In this document: positions 6,225 to 10,298 of the stretch, in pieces
Position numbering within the stretch: position 1 is the stretch's first letter
How the letters are laid out: each line of letters begins with the position of its first letter
From: an uncultured Lachnospiraceae bacterium
GTDB taxonomy: Bacteria; Bacillota_A; Clostridia; Lachnospirales; Lachnospiraceae
Direction: 5' to 3'
Assembly (NCBI GenBank): GCA_947178085.1
Contig: CAMWWS010000069.1
Coordinates: 1-10,298, forward strand
DNA: 10,298 nucleotides
Made by a program: the position numbers and the translations under genes
Notes under the pieces: generated by a model
The model's input: the letters and a program-made list of their open reading frames with translations, nothing else
What the model was told of the DNA's origin: nothing
The model's database searches: none

Positions 6225-7463
6225 ATGTTTAAAATGAAAAGAAAAGCAGCCTTCCTGCTTATATTAATTCTGACACTCACAGGATGCGGAAACCAAATAT
6301 CTCGAATTGATTCAGAGCAAACTGTGGAAATAGAACAAGCTGATGTAGAATCTAAGAATAATGAGTCAGAGCATATTATTGCAGAATTACAGAGCCTTGC
6401 AGCGGAACAAGTCGGTACAGATTCACAGAACCCGGAACCAGAGCAGGCAGAGCTATCCATAGAAGAGAGCCATGCAGAAGATACAAGCTATGATTTTACC
6501 ATATGTTTTGCAGGCGACATTAATCTGGACGAAAACTGGGGCACGACCCAGTATATGGATGCACAGCCTAATGGGATTTATGATTGCATTTCAAAAGAGA
6601 TGATTGATACGATGCAGGCTGCCGACATCATGTGCCTGAACAATGAATTTACCTATAGTACGGGCGGAGCGCCTATGAAAGGGAAAGCATATACATTCCG
6701 GGCAAAACCGGAGCGTGTGGAAATCCTGCATCAGTTGGGCGTAGACGCCGTGACATTGGCAAACAATCATGTATATGATTATGGAAGAGATGCATTGCTT
6801 GATACTTTTTCGGTACTTGAAGAGGCTGATATACCATACTTCGGAGCCGGACGCACCTTGCAGGATGCGATGCAACCGCTGTATCTTGAAGTGGATGGTA
6901 AGACTGTGGCGCTGGTAGCGGCGTCGAGAGCAGAGAAAAATAAAATGACGCCACAGGCAGATGATGAAAATCCGGGAATCCTGCGTTGTTATGATACGGA
7001 GCTGTTTTTGCAGGTAATTAAGGAAGCAAAAGACAACGCCGATTTCTGTATTGCATTCGTGCATTGGGGAACAGAGTACAGTTTTGATCTGGAACAGGTA
7101 CAGCTGAGTACGGGCAAGGAGTATCTTGACGCAGGCGCTGATGCGGTTATCGGGGCACATTCCCACTGTCTGCAGGGCATGGAATATTATGATGGGAAGC
7201 CGATAATCTATAGTCTGGGAAATTACTGGTTTAATGGAAAGACCTTGGATACCATGCTGGTGCAACTGCACTTTTCGGGGGATGATACGGAAACACAGCT
7301 TACAGTTCAGGTAATCCCTGCTGTGCAAGCTGAATATAAGACAACCTATGCATCAGAAGAGTCCGAACAGCGAAGAATCTATGATTTTCTGGAGAGCATA
7401 TCTGTCAACGTGGATATTTTGGATGATGGAACCGTTGTGGAGAGTCTGAATAATGATATATAA
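6225..7463 (+). CDS. CapA family lipoprotein (metallophosphatase fold)
   Basis: A 412-residue predicted lipoprotein. The signal MFKMKRKAAFLLILILTLTGC ends in a lipobox with Cys21 as the lipidation site. Residues about 27-88 are a Glu/Gln/Ser-rich flexible linker. The CapA (PGA_cap) domain follows, with metal-site-like motifs: FAGDIN (95-100), LNNEF (138-142), LANNHVYDYG (178-187), FVHWGTEY (278-285), GAHSHCLQG (310-318) and SLGNYWFN (330-337). Relatives include the poly-gamma-glutamate synthesis protein CapA/PgsA, but no capB or capC partner is present, so poly-gamma-glutamate synthesis is not implied. A role in surface polymer metabolism outside the cell is the fair inference. GGAGAG lies 7 bases before the ATG; an in-frame ATG three codons on is possible. 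It is transcribed alone from a perfect consensus promoter. Confidence 0.88.
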   Translation: MFKMKRKAAFLLILILTLTGCGNQISRIDSEQTVEIEQADVESKNNESEHIIAELQSLAAEQVGTDSQNPEPEQAELSIEESHAEDTSYDFTICFAGDINLDENWGTTQYMDAQPNGIYDCISKEMIDTMQAADIMCLNNEFTYSTGGAPMKGKAYTFRAKPERVEILHQLGVDAVTLANNHVYDYGRDALLDTFSVLEEADIPYFGAGRTLQDAMQPLYLEVDGKTVALVAASRAEKNKMTPQADDENPGILRCYDTELFLQVIKEAKDNADFCIAFVHWGTEYSFDLEQVQLSTGKEYLDAGADAVIGAHSHCLQGMEYYDGKPIIYSLGNYWFNGKTLDTMLVQLHFSGDDTETQLTVQVIPAVQAEYKTTYASEESEQRRIYDFLESISVNVDILDDGTVVESLNNDI

Positions 7464-7483
7464 TCATTCAGTCTGCCTTTTTT
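7443..7483 (+). terminator. Probable intrinsic terminator of the CapA gene
   Basis: AATGA (7452-7456) pairs with TCATT (7464-7468); the stem continues as AGTCTG (7443-7448) with CAGTCT (7469-7474), apart from one T-T mismatch and a three-base bulge. Six T follow at 7478-7483, three bases after the stem. The stem overlaps the last codons and stop. It is GC-poor and imperfect, and has no T-run on the other strand. Confidence 0.45.
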
Positions 7484-7513
7484 GGCGTTTACGTTGTTAT
7501 ATTTTTATGTGCA

Positions 7514-8326
7514 TTATGCCAGAAATTCTTTTAAAAGTGATTCCAATTCCTGAGCCTCCGTTTTAGAAAGGGCAGGGTGCGCTATAGGAGCGGCAGGAAT
7601 ATTGACGCTGCTTTCCGATGCAGTAATTATTTGAGATTCAAAAGACGCATCTGTCTGTATTACAGATGGATTATCGCTTTGTTTTGTCTGATTATTGCCC
7701 GAAGCAATCGTTTGATTTTCAATATGTGCTGTAGCATTTTTATTATCCTGTGCAGTGTCTTTTATATCACCCTGTATCAGCTTCAAATCAAGAGCAGTCT
7801 GCTCCAGCCGGTTTGCCAGATGGTTTTCGAGATAATCAATCAGATTGGTACGCAGGGTGTTTGTCTTGGCGGAGATATCAACAAGGGAAGAGATTGCAAA
7901 ATAGCAGTATAATCCCAGAAAACTTACGATATAATAAGGAACGATATATTGAACAGATTCACCTGCGGTAATTTCCTTACATGCAGCAATTCCTGAAATG
8001 AGGATTGACAATAGAACAAGCTGCCCTGACAGGTGCTTGAGCGTGGATAATGATATGCCGTATATTTTTATTTTGTTCATATACTTGTCCACAAAAACGG
8101 GAACATTGGACATGCCGTCATGTAACTGGCAGCAGCTTGAGAATTTTAGTTTCAACTGTTGCAGAGATTTATTTTTTGTTGCGGACATATTTTCCGTTTG
8201 CGTTATAAGTTTATGGTAGAGCACACCTATGCTGATTTGGCATATTATACTTAATGAGAGCAGAATGAGTATGGGAACCATAAATTCCGGATGCTTAAAC
8301 ATAATTTGAATCATATTATTGACCAT
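7514..8326 (-). CDS. Membrane protein of unknown function with long polar tail
   Basis: A 270-residue protein that I do not recognise by function, though it resembles uncharacterised Lachnospiraceae membrane proteins. Three hydrophobic segments lie at about 14-37, 98-117 and 127-149. Residues 38-97 form a loop with paired cysteines (65-66) and the stretch NVPVFVDKYMNKIK. After the third segment come a probably helical region (155-186), an Asn/Gln/Ser/Thr-rich linker (about 187-250) and a C-terminal amphipathic helix, EAQELESLLKEFLA. The tail looks like a tether presenting a short binding helix. The start is uncertain: AGGAG is only one base from the ATG at 8326 and 13 bases from the next one at 8314. 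It is monocistronic, convergent to the CapA gene and divergent from the murG operon, with its own strong promoter. Confidence 0.75.
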   Translation of the reverse strand: MVNNMIQIMFKHPEFMVPILILLSLSIICQISIGVLYHKLITQTENMSATKNKSLQQLKLKFSSCCQLHDGMSNVPVFVDKYMNKIKIYGISLSTLKHLSGQLVLLSILISGIAACKEITAGESVQYIVPYYIVSFLGLYCYFAISSLVDISAKTNTLRTNLIDYLENHLANRLEQTALDLKLIQGDIKDTAQDNKNATAHIENQTIASGNNQTKQSDNPSVIQTDASFESQIITASESSVNIPAAPIAHPALSKTEAQELESLLKEFLA

Positions 8327-8355
8327 GCTCCTTTCGTATAGATTTTCTGTAAATA

Positions 8356-8384
8356 ATTATAAATAGAACAAATTGTAATCTCAA
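8356..8384 (-). promoter_or_regulatory. Sigma-A promoter for the membrane protein gene
   Basis: On the minus strand TTGAGA (8379-8384, 5 of 6) precedes an exact TATAAT (8356-8361) with a 17-base spacer. The start near 8349 gives a short leader of about 23 bases, just enough to hold the AAGGAG at 8328-8333. Confidence 0.8.
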
Positions 8385-8449
8385 TAATTTCGGCTATGTA
8401 ACTTATCAACAAATTCCGCTGTTTTTTGTCTGATTCTGTCGGTAAGTAC

Positions 8450-8478
8450 TGGAAACTGTTTCTTTTTTGTGATATAGT
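8450..8478 (+). promoter_or_regulatory. Extended -10 promoter for the TSCPD-murG operon
   Basis: TGGAAA (8450-8455, 4 of 6) lies 17 bases before TATAGT (8473-8478), which has TGA directly upstream, making an extended -10. The start point near 8485 gives a leader of about 65 bases before the TSCPD gene. Confidence 0.6.
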
Positions 8479-8549
8479 GGGAATAATTAAAATTATGCCA
8501 TTATCATAATGAAAATATATGAAATGGGGTTATTCGGGAGGTCAGTGTT

Positions 8550-8798
8550 ATGAGGTATAATCCACAAGGAGTATGTTCCAAAGCAATTGATATTGAAGTA
8601 GAAGACGGAGTAATTAAATCTGTTCAATTCACAGGAGGCTGCAATGGCAATACGCAGGGAATCTCCAAACTGGTTGTGGGAATGAGAGCAGAAGACGCTA
8701 TTCAGAGACTTAAAGGAATAAAATGCGGCTTCAAAAATACATCCTGTCCTGACCAGCTGGCATGCGCTCTTGAGAAAATCGCAGAAGGTGCGAATTAG
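8550..8798 (+). CDS. Small TSCPD domain protein (TIGR03905-like)
   Basis: An 82-residue protein that consists of a single TSCPD domain, named after the motif seen here at residues 64-68 (NTSCPDQLA). The domain also occurs at the end of some ribonucleotide reductases; the stand-alone clostridial form has no established role. Five cysteines are present (9, 31, 59, 66, 72). Cys31 (FTGGCNGN) and Cys66 sit in conserved positions and suggest metal or cofactor binding, which is inference. Length matches the stand-alone family. GGGAGG lies 8 bases before the ATG. murG follows 46 bases downstream with no terminator between, so the two should share a transcript. Confidence 0.88.
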   Translation: MRYNPQGVCSKAIDIEVEDGVIKSVQFTGGCNGNTQGISKLVVGMRAEDAIQRLKGIKCGFKNTSCPDQLACALEKIAEGAN

Positions 8799-8844
8799 AA
8801 CATAAAAAAGGGACATAAATTTATTTATAGGAGGCTTTTCTCAT

Positions 8845-9924
8845 ATGGATAAAAAAATCGTATTGACCGGCGGCGGAACTGCCGGGCATGTTACGCCTAA
8901 TATTGCGATGATTCCGAAGTTAAAAGAGCTGGGATATGAAATTTTCTATATGGGCTCTTATGACGGCATAGAGAAAAAGTTAATTGAAGATTTTGATATA
9001 CCGTATTATGGTATTGCAACAGGTAAGTTCAGGAGATATTTCGACCCTAAAAACTTTTCGGATCCTTTTCGGGTGTTAAAAGGAATGGCCGAAGCCAAAA
9101 AATATTTAAAAGCAATCAAGCCGGATGTCGTTTTTTCCAAAGGCGGGTTTGTCAGTGTGCCGGTTGTCCGGGCAGCGGCATCTTTGAAAATTCCATGTAT
9201 AGTGCATGAGTCCGATATGACGCCGGGATTGGCAAATAAGCTTTGTATTCCTGTAGCCAAAAAGATATGCTGTAATTTCCCGGAAACCTTAAATAACCTG
9301 CCTGCTGATAAAGCTGTTCTGACCGGCTCTCCTATCAGGGAGGAATTGATGAAGGGCAGAAAAGAAGCAGCTTATGAGCTGTGCGGATTCGACGCTTCCA
9401 AGCCTGTTATTATGGTAATCGGCGGAAGTCAGGGTTCAGCTGCAATCAATCAGGCTGTCAGAGATGCTCTGCCGGAACTACTCGAAGATTTCCAGATTGT
9501 CCATCTGTGCGGAAAAGAAAAAATGGATAACCTGCTTCTGACGACCAAGGGATATAAACAGTTTGAATATATTAAAGCTGAATTAAAAGATATTTTTGCG
9601 ATGGCGGATATAGTTATTTCCAGAGCCGGAGCTAATGCAATCAATGAACTTCTTGCACTCAAGAAACCCAATCTTTTGATTCCACTGCCTTCGACAAGCA
9701 GCCGCGGAGACCAGATTCTAAATGCAAAGTCTTTTGAATCTCAAGGTTTCAGCATCGTAGTGGATGAGGATGATTTAACAGTTAAGCTTCTGGTGGAGAA
9801 GGTACAGGAACTGTATTTTACAAGAATGACATATATTGACGCTATGAAAAAAAGCTCCCAGAGGGATGCTATTGGAAGCATTGCCGATATTATTGAGGAA
9901 GTGGCGGCTAATAAAGGTAAATAG
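8845..9924 (+). CDS. murG: MurG, lipid II-forming N-acetylglucosaminyltransferase
   Basis: A 359-residue GT28 glycosyltransferase that adds GlcNAc from UDP-GlcNAc to lipid I, giving lipid II, at the inner face of the membrane; this is the last cytoplasmic step of peptidoglycan precursor synthesis. Motifs in order: LTGGGTAGHVTPN (7-19), SKGGFVS (98-104), HESDMTPGLAN (121-131), LTGSPIREEL (159-168), IGGSQGS (192-198) and the donor-binding SRAGANAINELLAL (259-272), then LIPLPSTSSRGDQ (278-290). The HESD...TPGLAN and SSRGDQ variants, in place of HEQN...G and DDHQ forms, mark the clostridial branch of MurG often found outside the dcw cell-division cluster, as here. GGAGG lies 10 bases before the ATG. 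A second murG copy may exist elsewhere in the genome; if so this one could be an accessory enzyme. Confidence 0.93.
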   Translation: MDKKIVLTGGGTAGHVTPNIAMIPKLKELGYEIFYMGSYDGIEKKLIEDFDIPYYGIATGKFRRYFDPKNFSDPFRVLKGMAEAKKYLKAIKPDVVFSKGGFVSVPVVRAAASLKIPCIVHESDMTPGLANKLCIPVAKKICCNFPETLNNLPADKAVLTGSPIREELMKGRKEAAYELCGFDASKPVIMVIGGSQGSAAINQAVRDALPELLEDFQIVHLCGKEKMDNLLLTTKGYKQFEYIKAELKDIFAMADIVISRAGANAINELLALKKPNLLIPLPSTSSRGDQILNAKSFESQGFSIVVDEDDLTVKLLVEKVQELYFTRMTYIDAMKKSSQRDAIGSIADIIEEVAANKGK

Positions 9925-9947
9925 CGTATAAAAAGAGAGGATCATAT

Positions 9948-10250
9948 ATGGCGGAAGATGACAGGGTTTTATCGGATGAACAGATGAAGCAAAGAGCGGC
10001 AGAAGGTTATTTTGTAAGGGATATGGAGAATGACCGTGTTTACTGCCCGATGGGCGAGATACTAAGGAAAAAATGCAATAGGAAAAACGGCGAGACAAGA
10101 TATGCAAATAAACGTGTCTGCAAGGTATGTGAGCAGAAAGATATATGTACCAGATCGCCGTGGAAGGAAATAGACTTTCCGGAAGGAGTCGCGGAGGTAA
10201 GAAACAAAAACTGGTTGCGGGCGATGAAGATGGAAAATATGCAAATCTGA
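9948..10250 (+). CDS. Cysteine-rich small protein resembling a transposase zinc-binding segment
   Basis: A 100-residue protein starting 23 bases after murG, with GAGAGG 7 bases before its ATG, so probably the third gene of that operon. Cysteines at 33, 43, 58, 61 and 67 sit in the contexts YCPMGE, KKCN, RVCKVC and DICT; the CxxC-x5-C group with an upstream Cys is a likely zinc site. The pattern YFVRD...VYCPMGEIL...TRYANKRVCKVCEQKDICT closely resembles the cysteine segment in the middle of some DDE transposases (IS1182-like and relatives). It is complete, with its own start and stop and no catalytic domain around it. It may be a domesticated piece of a transposase or a small zinc protein sharing the fold. 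Function unknown. Confidence 0.7.
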   Translation: MAEDDRVLSDEQMKQRAAEGYFVRDMENDRVYCPMGEILRKKCNRKNGETRYANKRVCKVCEQKDICTRSPWKEIDFPEGVAEVRNKNWLRAMKMENMQI

Positions 10251-10254
10251 CAGT

Positions 10255-10296
10255 GGGATGGATTTATCCCCTAACATCAATTAATTATTATTTTTA
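10255..10296 (+). terminator. Weak possible terminator after the murG operon
   Basis: GGGAT (10255-10259) can pair with ATCCC (10266-10270), six-base loop, 5 bases after the last gene. The following DNA is A/T-rich with a TTTTT near the window end, but the T-run is not adjacent to the stem. This is a weak call and the window ends here. Confidence 0.25.
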
Positions 10297-10298
10297 AT

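Noticed and set aside
6591..7328. Minus-strand 245-residue open frame opposite the CapA gene.
   Set aside because: It lies entirely antisense to a well-supported CapA domain, and its peptide is His/Cys/Ile-rich shadow composition with no start signal.
6225..7463. Poly-gamma-glutamate capsule locus.
   Set aside because: CapA-domain proteins are common on their own; no capB, capC or capE homologue is adjacent, so capsule production cannot be claimed.
1..10298. CRISPR array, tRNA, rRNA, phage genes or toxin-antitoxin and defence modules.
   Set aside because: No regularly spaced direct repeats, cloverleaf-like segments or recognisable proteins of these classes were found on reading both strands.

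Overview
The window looks like a chromosomal stretch from a low-GC Gram-positive of the Clostridia, most likely a Lachnospiraceae member. Three things suggest this: AT-rich intergenic DNA, strong AGGAGG-type ribosome binding sites with near-consensus sigma-A promoters, and the gene families present (a stand-alone clostridial-type murG next to a TSCPD protein, a CE2-like SGNH esterase, an Rpn/PD-(D/E)XK transposase-like protein and a CapA lipoprotein). This is inference from sequence reading; no database was searched.

Layout. 1-126 is the 3' end of a plus-strand gene that seems to be shifted by one base. 127-400 has no gene but holds hairpins that look like an interspersed repeat. 401-2987 (minus) is a two-gene operon: an MBOAT membrane O-acyltransferase followed by a membrane-anchored SGNH-like partner, driven by an extended -10 promoter near 3100-3128. 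At 3195-3356 (plus) there is a very small predicted lipoprotein. It is followed by a possible small RNA ending at a strong bidirectional terminator (3510-3546). 3565-5892 (minus) is a second operon: Rpn-type nuclease first, then the CE2-like esterase. The gap 5893-6224 carries two back-to-back consensus promoters. The plus-strand one drives a CapA-family lipoprotein (6225-7463), which ends in a probable intrinsic terminator. Convergent to it is a three-segment membrane protein of unknown function (7514-8326, minus). A second divergent promoter pair (8356-8478) separates it from a plus-strand operon: TSCPD protein, murG, and a 100-residue cysteine-rich protein resembling the zinc-binding part of some transposases.

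How it fits together. The common theme is the cell envelope. MurG makes lipid II. The MBOAT and SGNH pair probably acylates an extracytoplasmic polymer. The CE2-like esterase removes acyl groups but has no signal peptide. CapA-family proteins are associated with surface polymers. The Rpn protein and the transposase-like zinc protein are mobile-element-related families that now appear to sit in host operons. I see no CRISPR array, tRNA, rRNA, phage module or recognisable defence system. The most worthwhile unexplained items are the putative small RNA, the tiny lipoprotein, the stand-alone transposase-like zinc protein and the frameshifted gene end.
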